NCBI GenBank assembly: GCA_014529385.2
Contig: CM043942.1
Coordinates: forward strand, 58,469,340 to 58,533,339
Direction of reading: 5' to 3'
DNA length: 64,000 bases
Origin: Adiantum capillus-veneris
Lineage: Eukaryota; Streptophyta; Polypodiopsida; Polypodiales; Pteridaceae
Each line of letters starts with the position of its first letter. Position 1 is the first letter of the stretch. Both the position numbers and the translations under genes were made by a program. This document shows positions 44,264 to 54,311 of this stretch, in pieces. The notes beneath the pieces are model-generated. The model was not told where the DNA came from. It searched no databases and was given only the letters and a program-made list of their open reading frames with translations.

Positions 44264-45812
44264 ATATGAAGGGTGACTGTCCTACCAAACCTCCACAACC
44301 ACCCTCTTCCAATGCAGTCCCAGATGTACAGGGAAATACAACCAAGGATGGAAAAGAAAGAGCTCTTCTCAAAGCATGGGGTAGTATCAACAACCAGCGG
44401 GCTCTTATTTTGTTTGACCCTGGTAGCACAGACAACTTCATCTCTACCAAGCTAGCTGACGACCTGAACTTACAGCCCAATCGTTTTGGAGTCTCTATTC
44501 AAGCGCAATCTGCTTTCAAAGGGCAGAACTCAAACTCAACTCCAATCATAGGGAAGTTGAATCTAAAGGTCGACGACTACAAGGCTCAAGAGTCTTTCTT
44601 ACTAGCTTCACTTGAAGGATGCGATGTTACCTTGGGAATGCCTTGGCACTACAAGATGCATCCCATTCCTGACTATGTTCAAAAAACCTTATCTTTTGCT
44701 CATAAAGGAAAGGAGTATCTTGTACTTGCAGATGCAGGTGATTGGCGTATTCCTATCGCCAATCACATTGCCATCAAGAAAGAAATGAAAAAGTGTGTTT
44801 CAGCGTACTTGATTTTTGCAAGAGAGAGAGATGTGTCTGTTTCACAACTTTCTTCCTCTTTAGAGCAAAAAAGACTTAAGTTATTAGAAAGTTATCAAGA
44901 TTGTTTTGCAGATGAACTTCCAAATGAACTCCCACCTCCGCGACTTGAGGATCATACAATTGATTTGATCCCAGGAAGTTCTCCTCCAAATCAGCCCCCT
45001 TATCGAGTTAGTCTAATGCAGCAAGAGGAAATTCTCAAGCAGGTTAACGAACTTTTGGAGAAGGGTTTAATAAGGCCTAGTACTTCTCCATATTGTTCAC
45101 CTGTCTTGCTAGTACAGAAAAAGGATGGCACATTCCACATGTGCATAGATTATAGATCTCTAAACAAGATCACAATCAAGAATCGATTTCCAATCCCTCG
45201 GATTGACAACATTCTTGACAAGTTACAAGGAGCAAGTGTTTTTAGTCGTATAGACTTGAAGAGCAGTTATCATCAAATCCGCATAGCTCCTCAGGATGTG
45301 CATAAGACTTCATTTAGAACAACCTTCGGGTTGTATGAATTCTTAGTGATGCCTTTTGGACTCACTAATGCACCAGCCACATTCAACAGAATGATGGATA
45401 GAATCTTCCACTCATATAGAAGCTTCACAGGAGTTTTCTTTGATGACGTCTTAATCTTCTCAGAGACGGAAGACGAACACTATAAGCATCTCGCCTTAGT
45501 ATTTGAAGAATTACGCAAACACAAATTATTTGTGAATGCTAAGAAGAGTGAGTTCTTTCTAAAAGAAATCCACTATTTGGGCTATATAGTATCTCACAAT
45601 CAGGTGAGAATGGACCCTGATAAGATTCAAGCAGTTGTAGAATGGCCTACGCCAACTACAGTACATGATGTACGAAGTTTCCTTGGCCTCTGTTCCTATT
45701 ATCGACGTTTCATTCGAGCTTTTGCCGCGATAGCAGGTCCCCTCCATGACCTGACAAAGAAGCGGATTCCATTCTATTGCGGGTCTGGACAAAAACAAGC
45801 TTTCGAAAAGCT
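44264..45812 (+). pseudogene. gypsy protease and reverse transcriptase
   Basis: Resumes the zinc knuckle with MKGDC and stays open for over 500 codons. Protease: ALILFDPGSTDNFIST (D-P-G-S-T) and [89 protein letters not shown] and GVFFDDVLIF (catalytic F-F-D-D). Then YYRRFIRAFAAIAGPLHDLT. A one-base loss in an A run near 45812 shifts the frame at EKLKYLL. Up to that point it is remarkably undamaged compared with the other gypsy copies in the window. Confidence 0.92.
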
Positions 45813-47706
45813 AAGTATCTACTCAGTCACGGACCTGTTCTCACCGTCCCTTATCTTCGCAAACCTTTCGAGGTATACTGTGATGCATCTGGAGATTGTG
45901 TAGGAGCAGTTTTGAACCAAGAGGGTCACGCGATAGCCTATAAAAGTCGACGCCTTAAAGATGCAGAGTTGCATGTCTCCATATACGAGAAAGAGCTAAT
46001 GGCAGTAATTCATGCTCTTTCCATTTGGAAACACTATCTATGAGGAGCTGATTTTATTATCAAGACAGATCATCAAAGTCTTCGCTACTTCCTCACACAA
46101 AGAAAGTTATCAGAAAAGCAGATGAGATAGGCCAACTTTCTTTCCATGTTCCATTTTCAGATTTTACACACTTCTGGAACAAAGAATGCAGTTGCAGATG
46201 CTCTCTCCGGGCGTCCAAAGATCAATGCACTAACAACAATTTATCATGAGGAACTAGAATCTCTCAGCGAGATGTATCCTCAAGATCCAGACTTCGCCAC
46301 AATTTGGGCAGATCTTCAAGGTGGTCACTCAAGGCCACCTTATTCCATTAGGGATAATGCACTCTATCGTCAACAAGCAATATGCATAGCTCAGCCCTTA
46401 CGACAGAAGGTGATGGATGAAGCACATAATTCTCCTTATGCCGGGCATCGGGGAATCGCTTCCACCACTAGTGCCCTCGAAATGTATTTCTTTTGGCCAA
46501 CACTCCGTACGGACATTGAAAAACATGTACGTGAGTGTTTAGTCTGCCAAAAAGTAAAATATGACAGACATAAAGTTTATGGCAAGCTTCAGCCGCTCCC
46601 TGTGCCTAACACGCCATGGGAAAGTATTGCCATGGATTTTATTACGGATCTTCCTAGATCCAAGAATGGAAATGATGCAATCTAGACTATAGTAGACAGA
46701 TTCAGTAAGCAAGCACATTTTCTTCCAGTAAAGAAGACGATCAAAGCTGATCACATGGCTAGAATATTTCTAGCTCAGATTTTTAAACACCATGGATTGC
46801 CAAAGACTATTGTCAGCGATAGAGACCCCCGCATGACTAGTCTATTTTGGCAGGCATTGTTTGAAAACTTGGGAACTAAGCTTGATTTTTCATCAGCTTA
46901 TCATCCTCAAACAGATGGTCAAAGCGAAATCGCTAATGCCACTGTTTTAGATCTCCTCAAGTGCTATGTTTCGGAACGACAATCCGAATGGGAACAGTAC
47001 TTACCAATAGTTGAGTTTGCGTATAATAATACCATACATTCCTCAACTGGTAAAGCCCCCTTCGAAATTATTTACGAGAAGCCACTCTTACTTCCTATTA
47101 TGGTGACCAAAGAAAACATCTTCGCCGCAGATGAATTTGTGCGCAATATTGATATTGCCCATCAACAAGTAAAGCAAGCGATTCTTCGTACTCAAGAGCA
47201 CCAGAAGAGAAAAGCAGACAAGCACAGAAGGAATCTCAATCTTGAAAGAGGACAATATGTCCTGCTTCGGTTTGAGAAAGCTAGATTGAAAAAGCGGGTC
47301 GGCAAAGGGAAAGTTGTCAAACTTTCCCATAGATTTTACGGCCCTTTCAAAATTACAGCTAAAGTCAATGATGTGACTTTCAGATTGGATTTGCCTTCTA
47401 CCTAGCGAATCCATAATGCTTTTCATGTCAGTCTCCTCTGACCATATGTTGGACCTCCTCCAGTGGCACCCGTACAAGAAGATCCTCCAGAAGTCGAAGA
47501 GACTGAGGAAATCCTTCAACTTGAACAGATAATACACCACTCGGAGAGACAACTCAAGTCGGGGGAGTCTACATCGAAAAGTATTTAGTCTAGTTCAAGA
47601 ATTACACTCCTTTAGATGCAAAGTGGATGACTGAGTCCGATCTTAAGGACTACCCCGACATCTTGCACAATTATGTTGACGCTCTACAGTTGAGGTCAAC
47701 TGTTTA
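45777..47706 (+). pseudogene. gypsy RNase H, integrase and chromodomain-like tail
   Basis: One frame throughout. RNase H: VYCDASGDCVGAVLNQEGHA, YEKELMAVIHALSIWKHYL and KTDHQSLRYFLTQ. Integrase: H2C2 (HRGIASTTSALEMYFFWPTL...CLVCQKVKYDR), AMDFITDLPRSKNGNDAI, KTIVSDRDPRMTSLFW and YHPQTDGQSEIANATVLDLL. The tail after HNAFHVSLL has KYLV and FKNYTPLDAKWMTESDL, chromodomain-like. Stops: TGA 46041, TAG 46128, TAG 46683, TAG 47403, TGA 47439, TAG about 47591. Most replace Trp, Arg or Gln by a single transition. Confidence 0.9.
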
Positions 47707-47719
47707 GAACCAAGAGGGA

Positions 47720-49224
47720 TGTAACTAAGTCAGACTTTGTAAATAATTAATTTATTTACGAGAAAAGAATTATCTAATTAGTTGTGTGCACACCAGAATA
47801 GACCTAGCAGTTCTAAGGCCTCAGGTGAGCCTAAATGCGGGCCAGAACACCTCAGAGGGACCTTAGCAGAAATTACCCTGAAGCCCTAGTGATTGGGAAA
47901 TCGGGTCTTCAGAAAGGGGTAAGCAGTAGCCTCAGATTTTAGGCTCAGAAAAACACGCGCGTCAGTACAAGCACATGAATGAGATGGGGTCCTTAGAACA
48001 GTGACCCTAAGGCTAATAAAGCTAATAAAGCCTTAGGGTAAGTTTCGTTAAATTAAATTTAACGGTCCGTGCCTGGGCGGACGGCCGGACAAGTGTGAAC
48101 AGGTAAAGGCGGTGCAGTGCCAGTGCGGTATTGCGCCGGCAGACCTTTGGTGTTCTCATAAAAGAATCATTGGTAGCATTTGTTAGTTAGTTGCACATTT
48201 TTAATTAATGAGCTAGAAGTTTTTAAAGTCAAAAGTTGAATGGTTTTTAAGTTTTTAAAATAAGTGTGCCAAGTGGCACACTTACCAATGCAAGCTTTCA
48301 CTCACTCTCACTCTCACCCTCTCTCTCTTCCTAGCGCCCCCTCTCCCTGATGGCTATTTAGGAGCCCCCCCTCCCCCATTTTCAGGGCTGGCAATGCACC
48401 TACCCCCCCTAATGTGAGCGTGCTCTACGCGGTGGAGCCCTCCATTGAAGCTTGAGAGCAGCCCCTTGCGACATATGTGGTAGCCTTGTGCTCCCATTGT
48501 CAAGAACAAGGGATCTCACAATCATAGACACCTTCTGGTGAAGTTTCATCGCGAGAAGCTGCCGTAGACGCTCTCTTAGTAGAGTGCGGCGGCTGTAATT
48601 CTCTGTTTTCAGCCCCTACTCACCTCGATTAGGGCTGTTTTCAGCAGATCAACCATAGAAATTCTCTTCTCTCTCCTTATCCTAAGCCTACATCAAGTTT
48701 GGTGCGATTCCATCGCGAAGAAGACCTCTGTTTCGGCGTAGGGGTGTGCACAGGTAAGAATTTCAGGTTATGTGCAGAAAATTACAGCAAGCATGTGCGT
48801 GTGCAGTTTGCTTGTTTCTCTTTTGTGTTCGATGCATGAATGAATGAGCATGAAGGCAACACATAACGGAAGATGGACTCTCCTCTGCGAGAGCTTCCGA
48901 GGAGCTGTTTTGGAAGATAGACTCTCTTTTCGAGAGCTTCCAACCAGTCTCGCAGAAGAGGGGAAATCCCCTAAGCAGAAAGTGGAAACATTTTCTCGGT
49001 CAGTAGTCAAAACAGAACAGAAGAAAAGAATAGAGGACGGGCGTATGCCCCGTTCCTGTGCTTGTAAAGATTCTCCCTTAGTCATAAAGATATTCTCTTT
49101 ATGGGGGGGGACCATATCATCTTCTGGTCCCCAATGAAGTGTCAAGTTTTCTCTCTCCCTCTAATTCTCTTGAGTATTTGAAGTGCAATTCAATGTCAGT
49201 TTACGCTTCCGTATTCTTGTGACA
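47720..49224 (+). repeat. gypsy 3' LTR, about 1.5 kb
   Basis: Starts TGTAACTAAGTCAGAC just after a purine-rich CCAAGAGGGA and ends TTGTGACA, where LINE sequence (GTGGATGAGG) begins. An alternative end at TGTGCACA (48752) cannot be excluded because the 5' LTR is missing. Near 48867-48948 a 30-bp segment with a GACTCTC...GAGAG stem is repeated, and at 49109-49134 GGGGACCA...TGGTCCCC can form a hairpin. Confidence 0.65.
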
Positions 49225-50097
49225 ATGTGGATGAGGTTTCTGACTACATTGAGAGAGATGGTGATAGAGGTGCACCGCTTGCAGGGACATGGATTCCGCT
49301 ATTGTTATATGCTGATGATATTGTGTTGATCTCCGACTCTCCGGAGAGGATGCAACGTCACTTGGAAGCTTTGCATAGGTTTGCCCATGAAAGTGGTTTG
49401 TCTGTCAACCATGGTAAAACCAAGGGCGTGGTATTTAATACCACCCCACAGTGGATCAAGAGGTCAGCGCCCGCATTCACATACGGCCAGGAGACGGTGG
49501 AGTATACAGATTCTTACACTTACCTTGGAGTGGTTTTTAGTGGACTAGCATTTTCATTCATATTGGTTGGCTCTGTGGAAGTGCTTCTTCTCTGCATAAA
49601 ACATATGGTCTGGAGTCCGAACTGTCAGAGGATGACTCCTCCGTACACCTATCAGAACCTGGTCGGAATCTTAGTTTCTTTGCCTTTTTCTTGCTCCTCC
49701 TAAGCTTTGCTTTTTGCTTCGCTTTTTTCCCTTCATGTCCTCCTGGCTCGAGCCGAAAGAGCTTGAAGAGGGGTGAACCACCTCTTGAAGTTCTTGTTTT
49801 GTAAACATCCTCGGAGGACGTTTCTTGATTGCTAGTTTGATTGGTGGTTCGGTGGCTTTCTGCCACCGATGGTGATTGAGGCACTTATTAGGTCAGTTAT
49901 GTATGTACATGGCTTGTGGGACCTTCCATCTCATCGCTACGCTAGATTGGCCCTCGAATCATCCTACCAACTAGCTTTGGGGGCGACTCCAGATGTTGGT
50001 ATGCATAGATGTCAGTGTGGTTTCAATTACATGGTTTCACGATGGACATATTGCCACCTTTTCAATATTCCTTGGACGCACCTATCAGGTGCAGCGG
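49225..50097 (+). pseudogene. LINE reverse transcriptase fragment with 310-bp substitution
   Basis: 49225-49556 encodes VDEVSDYIERDGDRG, LLLYADDIVLISDSPERMQR (catalytic Y-A-D-D) and YGQETVEYTDSYTYLGVVFS. This matches the LINE at 51626-56220. 49557-49865 is unrelated; on minus it encodes a Ser/Lys/Arg-rich stretch. LINE homology resumes at 49866-50097 (VIEALIRSVMYVHGLWDLPS) in a disturbed frame. Together with 37543-38054 this is one LINE copy interrupted by the gypsy. Confidence 0.85.
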
Positions 50098-50258
50098 AAT
50101 TAAATATGGTGAAGATCTAGTTTTACACTTCCACAAAATCCTTTCCTTTTTTTCCTTGCGTTAGTGATTGCTTTGTGCTTGAATGATGGTTCCTTTTACT
50201 TTCCCTTGGAGAGAGGGGCTGAGAGAATGCAATAAGAGATGTGTGTGTAGAGAGAGAG
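50098..50258. other. short spacer between opposed LINE copies
   Basis: No gene. It ends in GTGTGTGTAGAGAGAGAG directly before the 3' end of the next LINE copy. Confidence 0.5.
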
Positions 50259-51483
50259 AAATGAAATGAAATGAAATGTTATATTAACGTCTTCAAAAGG
50301 CCAAAGTGACCTATGAGACCAGAAAGTTACAATGTGGTGGATCTGATACAAAGTCAGAGTAACAAGATGACAAAATGACAGAATGACAAAATAAAATACT
50401 ATGGAATCCTAAACTGCTAGGTGTGAACTAAGCAGCTACCTGGGATAGCTAGATCACAAGAGATCCAGTATCGGTCGCTGGACGAACCTCATCAATCTCC
50501 TCCATGGTAGTAGTCTGACCGGGCGTCGTGCATGTCGGGCCAAAGTGATCCGAATCCTCTGATGCAGCCTCCGTCGATGTTGTGTAGTCCTCCACAGTCG
50601 TGGGCGTCTGGATCTCCCCACCTCAGTCGCTCAGTTGATCAGTGTGCCTCTAGTGTGAGGCGACGAGCTCTACTGTGATAGTAACTCCTCCAGGTGTCTA
50701 GTGGTAGCTCTAAAGAAGCCTGTGATCTGTCCCTGAGACTGGCTAGCCCCTCCTCTCATCAGGCTCTCTCTATGTCTGCGCAACTCGAGCAAAAACAAAC
50801 CCAGGCATCTCTGATCCTCATACCGCATGACTCTAGAGAATGGTCCAAAGCCCTCTTTGAACAAGCAATGGAAGCGGCCTCGTATCTCGTAGTAGACGGG
50901 GCAGTGGCATGTGTAGTGCAACTCTATCTCAGGCTCGATGTCACACAGGAGGCAATGTCCTAGCCTCTGTTGGTACTCCGTTGTATCTTCCAGTCTCGAT
51001 CCGCAGCTGGTGTGAAGATGTGCGTATCTGGCCAATAGCACATCGTATCCCATGAGACAAGTGGGTGTCCATGTATCTCGGTCTCGTCACAAAACCATCC
51101 TCTGTAAGCTGGAGGAGATGCTCTCTGTAGAAAGCCATCTTCGTGCCCAGCTCCTGTGCTCGTTGTATCCATGTCCTCCTGGTGTCTAGCTGAGTCAAGT
51201 CCTGACGGATGAGCCTAGTGATCTCGGCCTCTGTAAGAGTCAGAGAGGGTGCATAAAGTGAGTACTGGAAGGGAGGCAATCTGTCTATGTTGAACCCATG
51301 CGCTTGAAACCATGATGTCATCTCCTCATACCAACATGCTGAATCTCCCTGCATGGCTAATTGTCAAGAGGACTCAAGTGCAAGGCGGGCATATCTGTCT
51401 CTAGGAAGTTCCCACATGCGGTGTATGGAGACAGATCTGGTGAGCGCCTCAACCACTAGTGGAGGGGCAGTTAGCTCTTCTCG

Positions 51484-51486
<3 letters not shown>
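50259..51486 (-). mobile_element. LINE copy A, 5'-truncated
   Basis: Minus-strand 3' portion of the non-L1 LINE family. The RT C-terminal region (MQGDSACWYEEMTSWFQAHG; LTQLDTRRTWIQRAQELGTK; HLSHGIRCAIGQIRTSSHQL) is followed by the Cys/His tail (CLLCDIEPEIELHYTCHCPV) with a frame change near 50990. The 3' end is a run of AAATG (plus) units. The 5' truncation falls directly on a (GA)n tract. Confidence 0.9.

Positions 51487-51531
<45 letters not shown>
51487..51531. repeat. (GA)n microsatellite at LINE A 5' junction
   Basis: About 22 GA units abutting the truncated end of LINE copy A. Confidence 0.95.
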
Positions 51532-51534
<3 letters not shown>

Positions 51535-51625
51535 GAAGAGAATTTTAACGTCATAGGAAACTATCCCAAGAGACCTTAAAGATCTAGCTGACGAGGAGAG
51601 TTGAACTCAAGACCTGTTATGAGAG

Positions 51626-51648
51626 AAATGAAATGAAATGAAATGTTA
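51626..51648 (-). repeat. LINE 3' tail of ATTTC repeats
   Basis: Four AAATG units on plus (CATTT on minus) close copy B. The same tail ends copy A at 50259 and, shorter, copy C at 56265. Confidence 0.88.
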
Positions 51649-51848
51649 TATTAACGTCTTCAAAAGGCCATAATGACCTATGAGACCCGAAAGTTACAAA
51701 GTGGTGGATCTGATACAAAGTCAGAGTAACAAAATAGTCTAATAGCAGTACAAAACAAAGATATCTACTATGGGGGCCTAAGTTGGTCGATGTGAGCCAA
51801 GCATAAGACTAAGCGGGAAAATTTGGGTGGCTTGTTGGGATGGCTGAA

Positions 51849-54311
51849 TCACAAGAGATCTAGCATCGGTCGTTGGCGAATCTCATCAATTTCCTCCATG
51901 GTTAGTAGTCTGACCGGGCGTCGTGCATGCTTGGCCGGCATGCTCCAAATTTTCTGTCGTAGAACTCGCCGATGCTGTGTAGTTCTTCGTAGTCGTGGGC
52001 GCCTGGATTTCCCTAGTTCAATCGCTCGGTCAATCAATGTGCCTCTCGTGTGAGACGAGGGGGAGCTCTGTTGTGGGAGTGGCTCTTGCGGCCGTCCCGT
52101 GTCTACTTTGAAGAAGTCTGTGATCCGTCTTTGAGACTGGCTAGCCTCGCCATTCATCAGGCTATCTCTGTGTCTGCGCAGCTCGAGTAAGAACAAACCC
52201 AGACATCTTTGATCTTCGTATCCCATGACTCTTGAGAGTGGTCCAAAACCCTCTCTGAGCAGGCAGTGGAAGCGACCTCGTATCTCGTAGTAGACGGGGC
52301 AGCGGCATGTATAGTGTAGCTCTGTCTCAGGTTCCGTGTTACACAAGGGGCATGTCCTGTCCTCTGCTGGTACTCCGTTGTACCTCCCAGGCTCAATCTG
52401 CAACTGGTGAGAAGATGTGCGTAACTGGCCAATAGCACATCGTATCCCATGAGACAAGTGGGTATCCATGTATCTGGGTCTCGCCACAAAACCATCTTCT
52501 GTAAGCTGGAGAAGGTGGTCTCTGTAGAAAGCCATCTTCGTGCCCAACTCTTGTGTTGGTTGTATCCATGTCCTCCTGGTGTCCAGCTGGGTTAGGTCTT
52601 GGCGGATGAGCTTGGTGATCTCTGACTGTGTAAGAGTGAGAGATGGTGCATCCAGTGAGTACTGGAATGGTGGCAGCCTGTCTATGTTGAACCCATGTGC
52701 CCGAAACCATGATGTCATCTCTCCATACCAGCATGTTGTATCTCCTTGTATGGCTAATTGTCGAGAGGATTCAAGTGCTATGCGAGCATATCTGTCTCTA
52801 GGAAGTTCCCATGTGCGGTTTATGAAGGAGACCGATCTGGTGAGCGCCTCCACCACAAGTGGGGGGACTGCTAGCTCTGCTCGGATAATGGCACGTGGTA
52901 CTGATGCCTTGGCTCTAATGAGCCGCAAGATCATAGAGACGAGAGGTTTCTCCATGTTCCCCCATCCGTCTGAGCGACCCGGCCTCTCGTGGTGATCCAC
53001 TGAAGGTCCCCATATCTCTGTTCCATAGAGCAATGCTGAAGCCACCAAGGTGTCAAAGAGCCAGAGCTTCGTCCGGGGCTCCTGAAACTGAACCTGCGAA
53101 CATATCCTCTCCAATCTACCCAATGCTGCGTGGGCTCTAGTAAGTCTGGTCTCTACTGCTCTTCTGAGTGAGAATGTAGGTCCGCTAAAAACCACTCCAA
53201 GGTAAGTGTAAGCGTCTGTGTACTCCACAGTCTCCTGGCCGTATGTGAATGTAGGTGCTGACCTCCTGATCCACTGTGGGGTGGTGTTAAACACCATAAC
53301 CTTGGTTTTACCCAAGTTGACAGACAAACCACTTTCGTGTGTAAACGTGTGCAAAGTATCCAATTGACGTTGCATTCCCTCTGGGGATTCGAAGATCAAC
53401 ACTATGTCATCAGCATATAACAAAAGTGGAATCCATGTCCCTGCCAACTGAGCACCTTTATCCCCGTCGCTGTCAATGTAGTCAGAAACCTCATCCACAT
53501 ACATACCGAAAAGGGTAGGAGAGAGCGGGCAACCCTGCTTCACCCCAATAGTGGAGTGAACCGGTGTAGAAAGTCCCTCCGGGGTGCGTACATGCCCTAC
53601 TACTGATCTGTACAATGCCATGATTCCCCAAATGAGTTCTGTGGGTACTCCCATTTCCTGTAATCTGCGCATCAGTCTAGCTCTGGGTACCGTGTCGAAA
53701 GCTTTGCGGAAGTCCACAAAGCTACAATAAATCCGTCTCCTATGAGATCTGCCTTCCTCGATGATGGCCCTGAGTGTTAGGATATGGTCAAGAGTGGAGA
53801 AGCCTCTCCTGAATCCTGCCTGCCCAGTTGCATGTATTCCTTCCCTCTCTGCCAATCTACTCAGCTGTTGCTCAAGAATGGATGCATACAACCGTGCCAG
53901 TGTGTGCCCAATCATAATAGTGCGATAATTCCCAGGCTCCATGGGGTCTCCTGATTTGAAGATAGGTACGATCGTAGATAGGCTCCTAGTGTCCGATAGG
54001 CCCTCACACATGGCCCGGTTAAACATAACTGCTAGGACCTCTGCTAGTAGGTCTTTGGCATGCATGAAATGCTCTGCGACTAGGCCATCATGATCATATG
54101 CTCTCCCAGTCTTCATCCTGTCAATAGCTTTCTTCACCATCTCAGCGGTGAAAAAGCCACATGCATGTGGGCATGGATCGGGGGGGTTGGGGAGGGGCGG
54201 TTGTCCAAGTACTGTGTACAAAGATGATGCGTACTGACCCCATGTCTCTGTGGAGGAAATAGCCGCGGGGGGGGGGGGGGGACTGCTCATGAAAGAGCCG
54301 CCACGCCTCAC
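51849..54311 (-). CDS. LINE reverse transcriptase with C-terminal zinc ribbon
   Basis: 820-codon open frame; homology begins after the proline run. RT blocks in order: GNYRTIMIGHTLARLYASIL, GQAGFRRGFSTLDHILTLR, SFVDFRKAFDTVPRARLMRR (first catalytic Asp), GVKQGCPLSPTLFGMYVDEV, WIPLLLYADDIVLIFESPEG (Y-A-D-D), GLSVNLGKTKVMVFNT and YLGVVFSG. The C-terminal third has CPLCNTEPETELHYTCRCPV, a Cys2...His-Cys2 cluster that probably binds nucleic acid, then a basic tail. It would carry out target-primed reverse transcription. The catalytic residues are intact. The frame's first 15 or so residues, before the Pro run, are a frameshift product. Confidence 0.92.
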   Translation of the reverse strand: MRRGGSFMSSPPPPPAAISSTETWGQYASSLYTVLGQPPLPNPPDPCPHACGFFTAEMVKKAIDRMKTGRAYDHDGLVAEHFMHAKDLLAEVLAVMFNRAMCEGLSDTRSLSTIVPIFKSGDPMEPGNYRTIMIGHTLARLYASILEQQLSRLAEREGIHATGQAGFRRGFSTLDHILTLRAIIEEGRSHRRRIYCSFVDFRKAFDTVPRARLMRRLQEMGVPTELIWGIMALYRSVVGHVRTPEGLSTPVHSTIGVKQGCPLSPTLFGMYVDEVSDYIDSDGDKGAQLAGTWIPLLLYADDIVLIFESPEGMQRQLDTLHTFTHESGLSVNLGKTKVMVFNTTPQWIRRSAPTFTYGQETVEYTDAYTYLGVVFSGPTFSLRRAVETRLTRAHAALGRLERICSQVQFQEPRTKLWLFDTLVASALLYGTEIWGPSVDHHERPGRSDGWGNMEKPLVSMILRLIRAKASVPRAIIRAELAVPPLVVEALTRSVSFINRTWELPRDRYARIALESSRQLAIQGDTTCWYGEMTSWFRAHGFNIDRLPPFQYSLDAPSLTLTQSEITKLIRQDLTQLDTRRTWIQPTQELGTKMAFYRDHLLQLTEDGFVARPRYMDTHLSHGIRCAIGQLRTSSHQLQIEPGRYNGVPAEDRTCPLCNTEPETELHYTCRCPVYYEIRGRFHCLLREGFGPLSRVMGYEDQRCLGLFLLELRRHRDSLMNGEASQSQRRITDFFKVDTGRPQEPLPQQSSPSSHTRGTLIDRAIELGKSRRPRLRRTTQHRRVLRQKIWSMPAKHARRPVRLLTMEEIDEIRQRPMLDLL
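54267..54282. repeat. G homopolymer joining endonuclease and RT frames
   Basis: About 15 G on plus. Both frames encode a proline run here. A change of one or two bases in the run would join endonuclease and RT into a single frame. Confidence 0.85.

Larger units (their letters stand above)
38055..49224 (+). mobile_element. Ty3/gypsy retrotransposon, 5' LTR deleted, split by a copia
   Basis: Plus-strand gag begins abruptly at 38055 and runs to 38974. The element resumes at 44264 with the second half of its zinc knuckle and continues through protease, RT, RNase H, integrase and a chromodomain-like tail to a 3' LTR (47720-49224). The interruption is a copia element with its own target duplication. 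The 5' LTR, primer-binding site and gag start are missing. The proteins resemble the minus gypsy at 15.3-22.6 kb, and both 3' LTRs are about 1.45 kb, so the two belong to related families. Confidence 0.88.

Noticed and set aside
49109-49134. Hairpin GGGGACCA...TGGTCCCC as a terminator
   Set aside because: Intrinsic terminators do not apply to plant nuclear transcription; kept only as a structural note in the LTR.
52540-52995. Plus frame of 151 codons
   Set aside because: Antisense to the LINE B reverse transcriptase frame.
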